Positions 43,078 through 51,923 of a stretch of 64,000 nt of DNA are shown here, in pieces. Each line of letters begins with the position of its first letter. The first letter of the stretch is position 1. The stretch is taken from assembly GCA_015243575.1 (NCBI GenBank), contig CP042469.1, positions 558,001-622,000 of the forward strand, given 5' to 3'. Below the pieces are notes generated by a model, which saw only the letters and a program-made list of their open reading frames with translations, made no database searches and had not been told where the DNA came from. The position numbers and the translations under genes were made by a program. This DNA is from Clostridiales bacterium. GTDB lineage: Bacteria > Bacillota > Clostridia > Peptostreptococcales > Anaerovoracaceae.

Positions 43078-43617
43078 GTGAGAGTTTTTAAAATAGCAGC
43101 AGGTGTGATTCTCGTCATAACGGGGATATTTTGTTTCGCCGCTCCGGGGGCCACATTCGTTTCTGTTGCATTTATACTGGGCTGTGCGATGCTGCTGTCC
43201 GGAATCAGCGGCGTTACAGCATACCTATGGATCGGAAAAAAGAGGGAGGTACCATATCTGCTTTTAGCAGAGGGAGTAACCTCAATTCTGTTGGGAATAC
43301 TAGTTTTAGCCAATCAGATTATCGCTGAAGCCGCAGTTCCGGTGTTCTTTGGACTTTGGGTGATGTTTTCCGGTGTACTGCGTGTTGCAGATGGGGTTTC
43401 GCGAATGAAACAAGATCTGCGGGACTGGAGCTGGCTTGTGATTTTAGGAGCCGTTGGCACAATTACAGGCATGTATTCCTTTTTCAATACCGTACTCTTT
43501 GACTTCTCACCGGTGATGCTGACAGGTATTCTCTTCGTCATGCAGGGAATCCATGTTCTCATAGCTGGTGTTAGCCTTTCCTTTCACCCCAGGAAAAAGA
43601 CGAAAGCTGCAAAATAG
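43078..43617 (+). CDS. HdeD/DUF308-family membrane protein
   Basis: This 179-aa protein has six hydrophobic segments arranged as three similar pairs, the DUF308 pattern, each with a small-residue-rich turn (GIFCFAAPGA, GILVLANQ, GMYSFFNT). It ends in a basic tail. It starts with GTG after AAGGAGG. HdeD is linked to acid resistance in E. coli, but the function in Clostridia is unknown. Confidence 0.8.
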   Translation: MRVFKIAAGVILVITGIFCFAAPGATFVSVAFILGCAMLLSGISGVTAYLWIGKKREVPYLLLAEGVTSILLGILVLANQIIAEAAVPVFFGLWVMFSGVLRVADGVSRMKQDLRDWSWLVILGAVGTITGMYSFFNTVLFDFSPVMLTGILFVMQGIHVLIAGVSLSFHPRKKTKAAK

Positions 43618-43685
43618 ACTTACATAAAAACTTAATCCGGTAATGAAACGGTATATTTACAAAGAAATATAATTGAGAGACGGAG

Positions 43686-43713
43686 CCTCGTTCAATCGAA
43701 CGGGGTTTTTTGA
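43686..43713 (+). terminator. Terminator after the HdeD-like gene
   Basis: CCTCGTTC and GAACGGGG pair (one G-T) around AATC, followed by six T. Confidence 0.8.
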
Positions 43714-43720
43714 TTGCCTA

Positions 43721-43744
43721 AAATCCGTACACCTGTACGGATTT
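43721..43744. promoter_or_regulatory. Palindromic upstream activator site candidate
   Basis: AAATCCGTAC and GTACGGATTT are perfect 10-bp inverted arms around ACCT. The site lies about 85-105 bases upstream of the sigma-54 promoter at 43826, the usual distance for an enhancer-binding protein. A sigma-54 activator gene lies at the end of the operon. Confidence 0.6.
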
Positions 43745-43825
43745 CCCTACAGTATGACAGGGCTCGAAGGGCAGCTGGTACTGTAACTTCCTTTCAATTT
43801 CAGCCTTTCTTTTGCTAGCGTCAAT

Positions 43826-43840
43826 TGGCACACTTCTTGC
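43826..43840 (+). promoter_or_regulatory. Sigma-54 (-24/-12) promoter
   Basis: TGGCAC at 43826-43831, five bases, then TTGC at 43837-43840 matches the sigma-54 consensus exactly in both elements, with GG and GC 12 bases apart. It is 50 bases before the acyl-CoA dehydrogenase gene. Confidence 0.8.
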
Positions 43841-43889
43841 GATTTAAATATAACAAAGGCAAAGACAACAGAAAGGGGGATTACAACCT

Positions 43890-45038
43890 ATGAAGTTTGA
43901 TTTGGAAGAAGACCACGTTATGATGCGAAAAATGGTCCGTGATTTTGCGGAAGAGGAGTGTGGGCCTGGTGCAGAGGAGCGGGACGAGCAAGAGGAGTTC
44001 CCGCTGGAGTTATGGGCAAAATGCGGTGAACTGGGTCTGGCTGGAATCACTTTTCCGGAGGAATATGGCGGGGTAGGTGCTGATTATATCTCCTATGCCA
44101 TTGCGATTGAGGAGATTTCAAGGGTTGATGCTTCTTTAGGGGTGACCATCTCAGCCCATTCCAGTTTGTGCGCAAACCCCATCTATCTCTTCGGGAATGA
44201 GGATCAGAAACAGAAGTACCTGCCTCCTCTGGCAGCAGGCGAAAAGCTGGGTGCATTCGGACTGACGGAATCAATGGCGGGCTCTGATGCTTCCGGTACC
44301 AGAACTACCGCTGTTAAAGACGGAGAGGAATATGTATTAAACGGTTCAAAGATCTTTATCACAAACGGATATTATGCGGATACTTATGTGGTTACAGCTC
44401 AAATGGATAAAGCAAAGGGGAACAAAGGTATTGCAGCTTTCATCGTGGAAAAGGGCACCCCCGGCTTCACCTTTGGCAAAAAAGAAAAAAAGATGGGGAT
44501 CCGATCATCTGCTACCTACGAGCTTGTCTTTGAGAACTGCCGGCTACCTGCCTCCAATCTGCTGGGGGGAGAAGGGCAAGGCTTTAAAATTGCAATGATT
44601 ACCCTTGATTATGGTAGAATCGGCATCGCAGCGCAAGCCTTGGGAATTGCGCAGGGTGCCTTTGAGCAAGCGCTGAAATATTCTAAAGAGCGGTCTCAAT
44701 TCGGCAAAACTTTATCTGAAATGGATGTGATTCGGTTCAAGCTGGCAGATATGGCTCTTCAGATCGAAGCGGCCAGGCTGATTGTCTATCAGGCGTGCTA
44801 TCTTGCTAATGAACATAGACCCATTTCCAAGCATTCAGCCATGGCAAAAGTTTTTGCTGCGGAAACTGCAAACAGCGTGACAACTCAAGCAGTACAAATT
44901 CTTGGGGGGTATGGATACACCCGTGACTATCCGGTGGAGCGCATGATGCGGGATGCAAAGATTACGGAAATCTATGAGGGAACCAGCGAGATTCAGAGAG
45001 TGGTCATAGCAGCCAGCATTTTGAAGGAGGGAAATTAA
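43890..45038 (+). CDS. Acyl-CoA dehydrogenase, butyryl-CoA type
   Basis: This 382-aa FAD enzyme has the short-chain dehydrogenase signatures ([32 protein letters not shown]) and the catalytic Glu in [10 protein letters not shown]. It is followed without a gap by etfBA, which suggests a Bcd-Etf complex that reduces crotonyl-CoA, possibly with electron bifurcation. It is the first gene behind the sigma-54 promoter. Its start follows AAAGGGGG. Confidence 0.9.
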   Translation: MKFDLEEDHVMMRKMVRDFAEEECGPGAEERDEQEEFPLELWAKCGELGLAGITFPEEYGGVGADYISYAIAIEEISRVDASLGVTISAHSSLCANPIYLFGNEDQKQKYLPPLAAGEKLGAFGLTESMAGSDASGTRTTAVKDGEEYVLNGSKIFITNGYYADTYVVTAQMDKAKGNKGIAAFIVEKGTPGFTFGKKEKKMGIRSSATYELVFENCRLPASNLLGGEGQGFKIAMITLDYGRIGIAAQALGIAQGAFEQALKYSKERSQFGKTLSEMDVIRFKLADMALQIEAARLIVYQACYLANEHRPISKHSAMAKVFAAETANSVTTQAVQILGGYGYTRDYPVERMMRDAKITEIYEGTSEIQRVVIAASILKEGN

Positions 45039-45811
45039 TGAATATCATCGTTTGCCTGAAGCAGACATTTGATACGGAAGCGAAAATTCAAATAAACAGC
45101 AGCGGGGGGATCGACAGCACCGGAGTAAATCTGGTCATCAATCCATATGACGAGTTCGCTGTTGAGGAGGCGCTGAAGCTGAAAGAAGCTTTCGGCGGAA
45201 CGGTTACCCTTGTCTGTATGGGCAGGGAGAAGGCCCAGGAGGCATTGCGAACTGCCCTTGCTATGGGCTGTGATCAGGCTGTTCTCATCTGCGATCCCGC
45301 CCTCGTGAATGCCGATGAATGGGTGGTTGCAGAAGTACTGGCAAAAGCAGTAGGTCAGCTTCCTTTTGATCTCATTCTGACAGGTCGCATCGCAGTAGAT
45401 GATGGGTCGGGACAGGTGGCAGTTCGATTGGCGGAAGCACTTCATATTCCATCGGTGAGCAGCATACTCAAGCTGGAAGCCGAAGATGGAAAGGCCACTG
45501 TCACTAGGGAAATTGACGGCGGAACGGAGTTGATTGAAGTCAGTCTGCCTGCAGTATTTACCGCACAGAAAGGACTGAATATACCGCGCTACCCGACGAT
45601 GCTCGGTATTATGAAAGCAAAGAAAAAAGAACTCAAGGTGTTGACCCTCACTGACCTTGATATGGCAGTTGAAACAGCTGTACCAAAGATGAAATGTCTG
45701 TCCTGCAGCCTTCCAAAACCCAGAACGGGAGGAAAAAAATTGGATTATCAACCGAGTGAAGCAGCAAAAGAATTAGCGCGTTTGCTTCGAGAAGAAGCAA
45801 AGGTAATTTAG
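45038..45811 (+). CDS. etfB: Electron transfer flavoprotein beta subunit
   Basis: This 257-aa protein begins [17 protein letters not shown] and has the NPYDEFAVEEAL and LTGRIAVDDGSGQV landmarks of EtfB. The ATG overlaps the stop of the dehydrogenase (TAATG), so the two are coupled. With EtfA it would carry electrons for both acyl-CoA dehydrogenases of the operon. Confidence 0.95.
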   Translation: MNIIVCLKQTFDTEAKIQINSSGGIDSTGVNLVINPYDEFAVEEALKLKEAFGGTVTLVCMGREKAQEALRTALAMGCDQAVLICDPALVNADEWVVAEVLAKAVGQLPFDLILTGRIAVDDGSGQVAVRLAEALHIPSVSSILKLEAEDGKATVTREIDGGTELIEVSLPAVFTAQKGLNIPRYPTMLGIMKAKKKELKVLTLTDLDMAVETAVPKMKCLSCSLPKPRTGGKKLDYQPSEAAKELARLLREEAKVI

Positions 45812-45827
45812 AAGGGAGGAAGGGTTT

Positions 45828-45932
45828 ATGACAGAAGGGACTATGGCAGAAGGGACTATGGCAGAAGGGACTATGGCAGAAGGGATTATGCTGGAAGGGC
45901 TTGTGACAGAAGATATTAAGCCGGAAGGAATC
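45828..45932 (+). repeat. 15-bp tandem repeat at the start of etfA
   Basis: Seven consecutive 15-bp units read in frame as MTEGT, MAEGT, MAEGT, MAEGI, MLEGL, VTEDI and KPEGI. Units 2 and 3 are identical and conservation decays downstream. Each early unit carries an ATG and a GAAGGG a few bases before the next ATG. Confidence 0.9.
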
Positions 45933-46898
45933 TATGTCATTCTTGAATCAGCGGGTATGGAAATTCGGAAAGTTTCGTTGGAATTGTTGAGTAAATGCAG
46001 AGAGATTGCTGATCTGTCAGGTGAGGTTTTAACGGCGGTTATTGCCGGAAAAGAAACGGAACGTTTTGCACAGAAAGCAGCAGCATATGGCGCGGACCGG
46101 GTCATCCTTCTGGAAGATGACAGGCTGGCTCTCTATACGACAGGCGCATATACCTCAGTGCTGAATCGGCTGATCCGGAAAGAAAATCCAAAGGCCGTGA
46201 TTCTGGGAAACACTGCAGTGGGTAAGGATTTGGCTCCACGCCTTGCCCAGCGGCTCGGTACTGGAATGGCCTCTGACTGTACGGGAATGGAGTGGGACGA
46301 ACGATATTTCATAAAGTTCAGTCGTCCAGTATATGGCGGAAAAGCTTTTCTAGAAGCAGTCTCCGATGCGTATCCCATAATGGCAACGATAAGACCCAAT
46401 ACCTTTGCTCTTGGTGTAGAGGATGATAACCGAAGTGCTGAGGTCATACGAGAAAGTACTGAAATTGACGGGGAGGATCTGAGAGCCATCGTAAAAGATA
46501 TCGCCATGACTGTTTCACAGCGTCCAGAACTCATTGAAGCGGACATCATTATATCCGGAGGCAGAGGGATGAAAGGCCCTGAAAATTATCAGATTCTCGA
46601 AGCGTGTGCCGACGTCATTGGTGCGGCTGTGGGCGCTTCAAGAGCAGCTGTGGATGCGGGATGGATCGAACAGAAATTTCAAGTGGGGCAGACGGGGAAA
46701 ACCGTATCCCCAACTCTATATATCGCCTGCGGGATCTCCGGCGCAATTCAGCACCTTGCAGGAATGGGATCTTCCAAGGTCATCGTAGCAATCAATAAAG
46801 ACCCTGATGCGAACATCTTCAATCTTGCTGATTATGGGATCGTGGGAGACCTATTTGAAATTGTGCCCTTGCTTACGGAAGAATTCCGAAAGCTGTAG
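45828..46898 (+). CDS. etfA: Electron transfer flavoprotein alpha subunit with repeat-built N-terminus
   Basis: This 356-aa protein has the C-terminal FAD domain of EtfA (GRGMKG, GASRAAVDAGW, GQTGKTVSPTLYIACGISGAIQH, DPDANIF). The N-terminus is unusual: about 35 residues come from a 15-bp tandem repeat that places an ATG in each of the first five units. A strong ribosome site precedes the first ATG, but starts in later units are possible. The conserved domain begins near residue 35. There is no extra ferredoxin domain. Confidence 0.94.
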   Translation: MTEGTMAEGTMAEGTMAEGIMLEGLVTEDIKPEGIYVILESAGMEIRKVSLELLSKCREIADLSGEVLTAVIAGKETERFAQKAAAYGADRVILLEDDRLALYTTGAYTSVLNRLIRKENPKAVILGNTAVGKDLAPRLAQRLGTGMASDCTGMEWDERYFIKFSRPVYGGKAFLEAVSDAYPIMATIRPNTFALGVEDDNRSAEVIRESTEIDGEDLRAIVKDIAMTVSQRPELIEADIIISGGRGMKGPENYQILEACADVIGAAVGASRAAVDAGWIEQKFQVGQTGKTVSPTLYIACGISGAIQHLAGMGSSKVIVAINKDPDANIFNLADYGIVGDLFEIVPLLTEEFRKL

Positions 46899-46914
46899 AA
46901 AGGAAGAGAGGATC

Positions 46915-47013
46915 ATGACTGACTTCACCCTTTTGGAGTTGATTGCTGCGGCGGCACTGGCTGTTGCAGGAGCATTCTGCTTTATATGGAATATCAGAAG
47001 AGAATTAAAATAA
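46915..47013 (+). CDS. Small membrane protein of the decarboxylase operon (32 aa)
   Basis: This short ORF has an AGGAAGAGAGG ribosome site and lies 16 bases after etfA. It encodes one membrane helix (about residues 6-25) followed by the basic tail NIRRELK. Sodium-pumping decarboxylases contain one or two tiny membrane subunits (OadG/GcdD/MmdD-E), and this is a candidate for one of them. It is too short for a family call. Confidence 0.5.
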   Translation: MTDFTLLELIAAAALAVAGAFCFIWNIRRELK

Positions 47014-47058
47014 GGGTTTGGCCGTACAAAAGAGGGCCAAAGGGAAGGGAGAATAGGA

Positions 47059-47214
47059 ATGAAGGAAGCCATACTGGTTGCGCTTGAAGTCTATTATATG
47101 GGATTTATTATCTCCATTCTGATCGCAGCGCTGATCAAGGGAATCCTGCTGGTGATACGTCGTTTCACTCCGAAAAAAGGAGTGGAAGCAGAGAGGAAGG
47201 AGGCAGCAGAATGA
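47059..47214 (+). CDS. Small OadG/GcdD-like membrane subunit (51 aa)
   Basis: This 51-aa protein has one membrane helix (about residues 9-33) and a charged, Ala/Glu-rich tail, the layout of the gamma/delta subunits that tether the carboxyltransferase to the membrane pump. Its stop overlaps the ATG of the beta subunit gene (ATGA). GGGAGAATAGGA precedes the start. The role is assigned from layout and position. Confidence 0.65.
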   Translation: MKEAILVALEVYYMGFIISILIAALIKGILLVIRRFTPKKGVEAERKEAAE

Positions 47215-48413
47215 ATCTGGCCATGTTGTTTCAGGGCGTGGGGACGCTCTTCTATCAGGATCCTAAAATAGCAGTTGCCAGAATTGTTCTGATTCTTCTG
47301 GGAATCCTTCTGGTGTATCTTGGGAAAAAGGAGGTGTTGGAACCTCTGATTATGATTCCTATGGGTTTTGGGATGTCGGCGGTGAATGCCGGAGTGCTGT
47401 TTTTGTCCGCTTCACAGACAGGAACCATCTTTATCGATCCCATGGTAACAGAGACAAATGGGTTGATGCAGATTCTGCAGATCGACTTTCTGCAGCCCAT
47501 CTACACGTTTACTTTCAGCAATGGTTTAATCGCATGCATTGTATTCATGGGGATCGGCGTGATCTCTGATGTGGGAAATGTATTGAGATATCCTTTTACC
47601 AGTATGCTCATCGCTTTGTGTGCTGAGCTGGGAACCATTGTGACCTTTCCCATTGCCCATGCCATGGGACTCAGCTGGGGGGAAGCGGCGGCTGTTTCCA
47701 TCATTGGAGGGGCAGACGGACCGATGGTACTGTTTACCTCATTGATTCTGGCAAAGGAACTGTTTGTACCGATCACCATCGTTGCGTATCTATATCTAAG
47801 CCTCACCTATGGGGGGTATCCGTTCCTCATCAGGCTGCTGGTACCAAAGGAATTGAGGGGTATCGCTCTGAAGTCATCCAAGCGGAATGATGTGACTTCA
47901 GGAGAAAAAATTGCCTTTGACATGATTGCCTCTACTGTGCTCTGCTTGCTGTTTCCGGTGGCAGCACCCCTGTTTTTAAGTTTCTTTCTGGGAAATGCCA
48001 TCAAGGAGTCAGGGATAACGAAATATATACAGATGCTGGAAGATGTTTTTCTATATGCAGCGACCTTTTTTCTTGGACTAATGCTGGGCGTATTGTGCGA
48101 GGCAAGCACGATCCTAAATCCAAAGATTTTGATTTTGCTGGTGCTGGGAATGGTAGCGTTGCTGCTTTCGGGAATCGGCGGGATTGCAGGAGGCTATCTC
48201 GTCTATCTGATCAACCATAAAAAGTTTAATCCAGCTGTAGGAATTGCAGGGGTCTCCTGCGTCCCCACAACAACAAAGGTAGCACAGAAAGAGGTATCCC
48301 GCGTCAATAAGCGCTGCGTGATCTTGCAGTATGCCATGGGCGCGAATATCTGTGGGGTGATTACTACTGCAATACTAACAGGAATCTACATCACGATTGT
48401 ACCGCTGCTTTAA
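47211..48413 (+). CDS. gcdB: Sodium-translocating decarboxylase beta subunit
   Basis: This 400-aa membrane protein is of the OadB/GcdB/MmdB family, which couples decarboxylation of carboxybiotin to sodium export. The conserved intramembrane Asp lies in SIIGGADGPMVLFTS, and the C-terminal conserved segment appears as GVSCVPTTTKVAQKE. About nine to eleven membrane segments are visible. Its neighbours (biotin carrier, glutaconyl-CoA decarboxylase alpha) identify the complex as glutaconyl-CoA decarboxylase rather than oxaloacetate decarboxylase. Confidence 0.92.
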   Translation: MNLAMLFQGVGTLFYQDPKIAVARIVLILLGILLVYLGKKEVLEPLIMIPMGFGMSAVNAGVLFLSASQTGTIFIDPMVTETNGLMQILQIDFLQPIYTFTFSNGLIACIVFMGIGVISDVGNVLRYPFTSMLIALCAELGTIVTFPIAHAMGLSWGEAAAVSIIGGADGPMVLFTSLILAKELFVPITIVAYLYLSLTYGGYPFLIRLLVPKELRGIALKSSKRNDVTSGEKIAFDMIASTVLCLLFPVAAPLFLSFFLGNAIKESGITKYIQMLEDVFLYAATFFLGLMLGVLCEASTILNPKILILLVLGMVALLLSGIGGIAGGYLVYLINHKKFNPAVGIAGVSCVPTTTKVAQKEVSRVNKRCVILQYAMGANICGVITTAILTGIYITIVPLL

Positions 48414-48551
48414 ATCTGCCGGTACAACTATATTCAGACCAGTTGAAATTTGGGAATCTGTCTTTTACCGGATACTGTTTTCCAACTAGAAATGTAGGCA
48501 AGGCAAAACGCCGCACCAATTGAAAGGATTATATAATAGGAGGGATTGAAA

Positions 48552-48761
48552 ATGGGAGAATTAACAAGCCCAATGGCAGGGAGAGTTCAGGAAATTCATG
48601 TAACAGCAGGCCAGATGATTACAGAGGATGACGAACTGTTTATCATCGAAGCCATGAAGATGGAAAACGCAGTTTATGGAGATCCGGGCATCGTGAAAGA
48701 AGTTCTGGTCAAGGTAGGCGACAAAGTAGAAGAGGACGATGTCCTGGCAATTATAGAATAA
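48552..48761 (+). CDS. gcdC: Minimal biotin carrier protein (69 aa)
   Basis: The whole protein is one biotinyl domain with the acceptor K36 in IEAMKMENA. Typical GcdC proteins are about twice as long, with an N-terminal segment and an Ala/Pro-rich linker; both are absent here. ATG 48552 lies 6 bases after AGGAGG. It would shuttle the carboxyl group between GcdA and GcdB. The 138 bases upstream contain no other feature I can name. Confidence 0.92.
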   Translation: MGELTSPMAGRVQEIHVTAGQMITEDDELFIIEAMKMENAVYGDPGIVKEVLVKVGDKVEEDDVLAIIE

Positions 48762-48774
48762 GGGGGATAAATCG

Positions 48775-49932
48775 ATGGATTTTGGATTGACGGAAGAACA
48801 GAAAATGGTGCAGGACATGGCCAGAAGTTTTGCTGAAAAAGAGATTGCGCCATATGTGGAAGAGGATGAGGAGAACCACTACTATCGCAGAGAAATTCTG
48901 ACCAAAATGGGAGAGCTGGGACTTCTGGGATGGAATATTCCTGAGGAATACGGCGGGAACGGAATGGGCTGGATGGAGGGTGTCACTGCACTTTACGAAA
49001 TTGCCAAGGTACATACGAGCTGGCGGCTGAGCATCAGCGGCAATTGCTGGGGGCCAGCCATGACCATCAATGAGTGGGGGACAACGGAGCAGAAAGAAAA
49101 GTATATTCCTGATCTGGTAAGCGGTCAAGCGGTGGGAAGCTTTGCAATGACCGAGGCTAACTCTGGATCAGATGTGGGAAGCATGAAAACCTTTGCAGCA
49201 GACAAAGGAGATCACTGGCTGCTGAATGGTTCAAAAATGTGGATTTCAGGGGGCCATGCAAGCGATATCGGACTGGTTTATGCCGTCACAACAGAGGGTG
49301 GGGGCCCCAAGGGGCTGTCCTGTTTTATCATTGATTACAATCATACACCGGGCATCACAAGAATTCCAATCACAAAGAAAGTAGGAATGTGGACTGCGCC
49401 TACTTCAGAGATTGTATTCGAAAATGCTGTGGTACCTAAGGAAAATTTGCTGGGACCTGTGAATAAGGGATTTCAGATCTGTATGTGGATGCTGAACAAT
49501 ACCCGCATGGGCTGTGCCACCGGTGCTGCGGCACTTTCTGCAGCCTGTCTGGAAGGAGCGGTTCAGTATGCCAATGAACGGACGCAATTCGGACAGCAGA
49601 TCGGAAAGTTCCAGATGATCCAGCAGCAGATAGCGGAGATGAAGCTAGAGGATGAGGCAGCAAAATTCTTGGTGCTCCGTGCAGCATGGCTGAAGGAAAA
49701 CAAGCTTCCGAGCCAGCAGGAAACCTCCATGGCAAAACTCTTTGCATGCAATGCCGCAGTCCATGGGGCTAACACTGCAATGAAAATCTATGGTTCTTAC
49801 GGGTATTCCACTGAATATCCCTGCGGACGGTGGCTTCGGGATGCAAAACAGTTTGAAACACTAGAGGGAACCTCAAATATTCACATGGGAATCGTAGCGG
49901 GCATTGAGCTGGGGTATCAGCCCAACAGGTAG
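48775..49932 (+). CDS. Acyl-CoA dehydrogenase, probable glutaryl-CoA dehydrogenase
   Basis: This 385-aa FAD enzyme (AMTEANSGSDVGSM, catalytic Glu in LEGTSNIH) belongs to a different subgroup from the dehydrogenase at 43890. It lies between the biotin carrier and the decarboxylase alpha gene. Non-decarboxylating glutaryl-CoA dehydrogenases that yield glutaconyl-CoA for a separate decarboxylase occur in glutarate-degrading anaerobes, and this gene fits that role by context. Substrate choice is inference. Confidence 0.87.
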   Translation: MDFGLTEEQKMVQDMARSFAEKEIAPYVEEDEENHYYRREILTKMGELGLLGWNIPEEYGGNGMGWMEGVTALYEIAKVHTSWRLSISGNCWGPAMTINEWGTTEQKEKYIPDLVSGQAVGSFAMTEANSGSDVGSMKTFAADKGDHWLLNGSKMWISGGHASDIGLVYAVTTEGGGPKGLSCFIIDYNHTPGITRIPITKKVGMWTAPTSEIVFENAVVPKENLLGPVNKGFQICMWMLNNTRMGCATGAAALSAACLEGAVQYANERTQFGQQIGKFQMIQQQIAEMKLEDEAAKFLVLRAAWLKENKLPSQQETSMAKLFACNAAVHGANTAMKIYGSYGYSTEYPCGRWLRDAKQFETLEGTSNIHMGIVAGIELGYQPNR

Positions 49933-49969
49933 AAATGAGCAGAGCATATGACTGAAAGGAGAAGGAAAG

Positions 49970-51712
49970 ATGATTGAAAAAGATTTTTCACTGCATTCCT
50001 ATTTTAAGAATATGCCAGGGATCGGAAGTGAATTGACGCGCACTCTGAAAAAGAATGTCGAGGAAATAAAAGAGCAGGAAGACCTCATTGCACTGGAGTT
50101 TGAACGGGTAAAGCAGAATGGAAAAGCGACGGAGGCAATGAATGAAAAGGGGGAGTGGACCGCATGGCAGCGGCTGGAATATCTCGTTGATCCCGGCACA
50201 TGGTGTCCCTTGCATACCATATATGATCCTCTGGAAAATGAGGAAGGAAATACGGGAGTGATCGACGGCATCGGTAGGATTGATGGTAAATGGGCGGTAA
50301 TTATCGCTTCCAATAATAAAGTTATGGCTGGTGCATGGCTTTCCGGACAGGCTGATAATGTGCTTCGCGTAACCGATATGGCAAAACTGCTGCATTTGCC
50401 TTTGGTTTGGGTGCTGAACTGCAGCGGAGCAAAGCTTATGGAACAGGAACGTCTTTATGCCAACCGCAGAGGAAGCGGGACTCCTTTTTTCCGCCATGCT
50501 GAGCTTCAGAAGCTGGGGATTCCCATTATCGTAGGCATTTACGGAACCAATCCTGCGGGTGGCGGCTATCATGCCATCAGCCCTACCATACTCATCGGTC
50601 ATAAGAAATGTAATATGGCTGTGGGAGGTGCGGGAATCGTCAGTGGTATGGCACCAAAAGGCTATATTGATGAGGAGGTTGCCGAAGCACTCATCGATGC
50701 AACAAAGAAATTTAAGACAACGCCGCCAGGGCGCGTGGAGATTCATCACAACGGTACTGGCTTTATCAGAGAGGTCTGCGACACAGAGGAAGAGGTACTC
50801 GACGAGATCAAGCGATATTTAGGAACGCTTCCTTCCTATGATGCGGAATTTTTCCGGGTAGGGGAACCCACAGAGCCAAAGTATCCTGATTCGGATCTTT
50901 ACAGCCTGATCCCCTTGAATCAGAAGCGAATCTATTCCATGTCGGAAGTTCTTGCCCGTCTCTTTGACGGTAGTGAGCACATGGAGTTTCGTCCGGAATA
51001 CGGGCCGGAGATTTATTGCGGCCTTGCAAAGATCGATGGCTATCTGTGCGGTTTTGTTGCCAACAACCAAGGTGGCTTGGGTACAGGCTATCCTCATTAC
51101 GCAGAGTATGATGGGATCGGAGGCAAGCTGTACAGGGAAGGTCTGATTAAGATGAATGAATTTGTTACCCTGTGCGGACGAGATCGAATTCCTATGATCT
51201 GGGTTCAGGATACCACAGGAATCGATGTGGGAGATACCGCAGAACAGGCAGAGATGCTGGGTCTGGGGATGTCGCTGATCTATTCCATCGAGCAGTCGGA
51301 AACCCCTATGATGACCATTGTTCTCAGAAAAGGAACCGCCGCTGCCCATTACGTTCTCGGCGGGCCCCAGGCAAACAATAATAATGTCTTTACCTTGGGC
51401 ACGGCGGCCACCGAAATCTACGTCATGCATGGGGAGACCGCAGCAGCTGCATCCTATGCAAGAAGACTTTTGAAGGATCGGGAGGACGGAAAGCCACTGG
51501 ATGGCACCATCGGAAAAATGAATGAGATCATCCATCAGTACAATGAAAAATCCAGACCTGCCTATTGTGCAAAAAAGGGATTTGTTGATGAGATTGTTGC
51601 GCTTCCGGAGCTTCGTAATTACTGCAGAGCCTTTGTGGGGGCTTATTATCAAAACCCCAGATCCATCTGCGCCGTCCACCAGATGCTGACCCCAAGGCTT
51701 ATCAAGGGTTAG
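49970..51712 (+). CDS. gcdA: Glutaconyl-CoA decarboxylase alpha subunit (carboxyltransferase)
   Basis: This 580-aa carboxyltransferase has two crotonase-like halves and the length typical of GcdA. Landmarks are GRIDGKWAVIIASNNKVMAGAW, TNPAGGGYHAIS, and in the second half NNQGGLGTGYPHYAEY and DTTGIDVGDTAEQAE. It transfers CO2 from glutaconyl-CoA to biotin and yields crotonyl-CoA. It closes the sodium-pump operon. Confidence 0.93.
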   Translation: MIEKDFSLHSYFKNMPGIGSELTRTLKKNVEEIKEQEDLIALEFERVKQNGKATEAMNEKGEWTAWQRLEYLVDPGTWCPLHTIYDPLENEEGNTGVIDGIGRIDGKWAVIIASNNKVMAGAWLSGQADNVLRVTDMAKLLHLPLVWVLNCSGAKLMEQERLYANRRGSGTPFFRHAELQKLGIPIIVGIYGTNPAGGGYHAISPTILIGHKKCNMAVGGAGIVSGMAPKGYIDEEVAEALIDATKKFKTTPPGRVEIHHNGTGFIREVCDTEEEVLDEIKRYLGTLPSYDAEFFRVGEPTEPKYPDSDLYSLIPLNQKRIYSMSEVLARLFDGSEHMEFRPEYGPEIYCGLAKIDGYLCGFVANNQGGLGTGYPHYAEYDGIGGKLYREGLIKMNEFVTLCGRDRIPMIWVQDTTGIDVGDTAEQAEMLGLGMSLIYSIEQSETPMMTIVLRKGTAAAHYVLGGPQANNNNVFTLGTAATEIYVMHGETAAAASYARRLLKDREDGKPLDGTIGKMNEIIHQYNEKSRPAYCAKKGFVDEIVALPELRNYCRAFVGAYYQNPRSICAVHQMLTPRLIKG

Positions 51713-51737
51713 GCGTAAAATTCTTAGATCAAAGTGC

Positions 51738-51772
51738 CACAGCCCTCCGCAGTATGGGGGCTGTGTTTTTTA
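51738..51772 (+). terminator. Terminator of the decarboxylase operon
   Basis: CACAGCCCTC and GGGGGCTGTG pair around CGCAGTAT and run into six T. Confidence 0.85.
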
Positions 51773-51923
51773 GGAAAGGGAAAAAAATCCGGGAAGGAAA
51801 GGAAGACGATCCCGCGGAGAAAATATACATAGCCTCATCGCTAAAATTCTACAATGTTCTATTTTTTTATATTCTACAATGATCCAGTAAAAGGTTTCAG
51901 GCAAGTTTTGAGAAAGCGATGTG

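Noticed and set aside
50819-51679. 286-codon minus-strand frame inside gcdA
   Set aside because: Antisense shadow of a conserved carboxyltransferase; composition is not protein-like.
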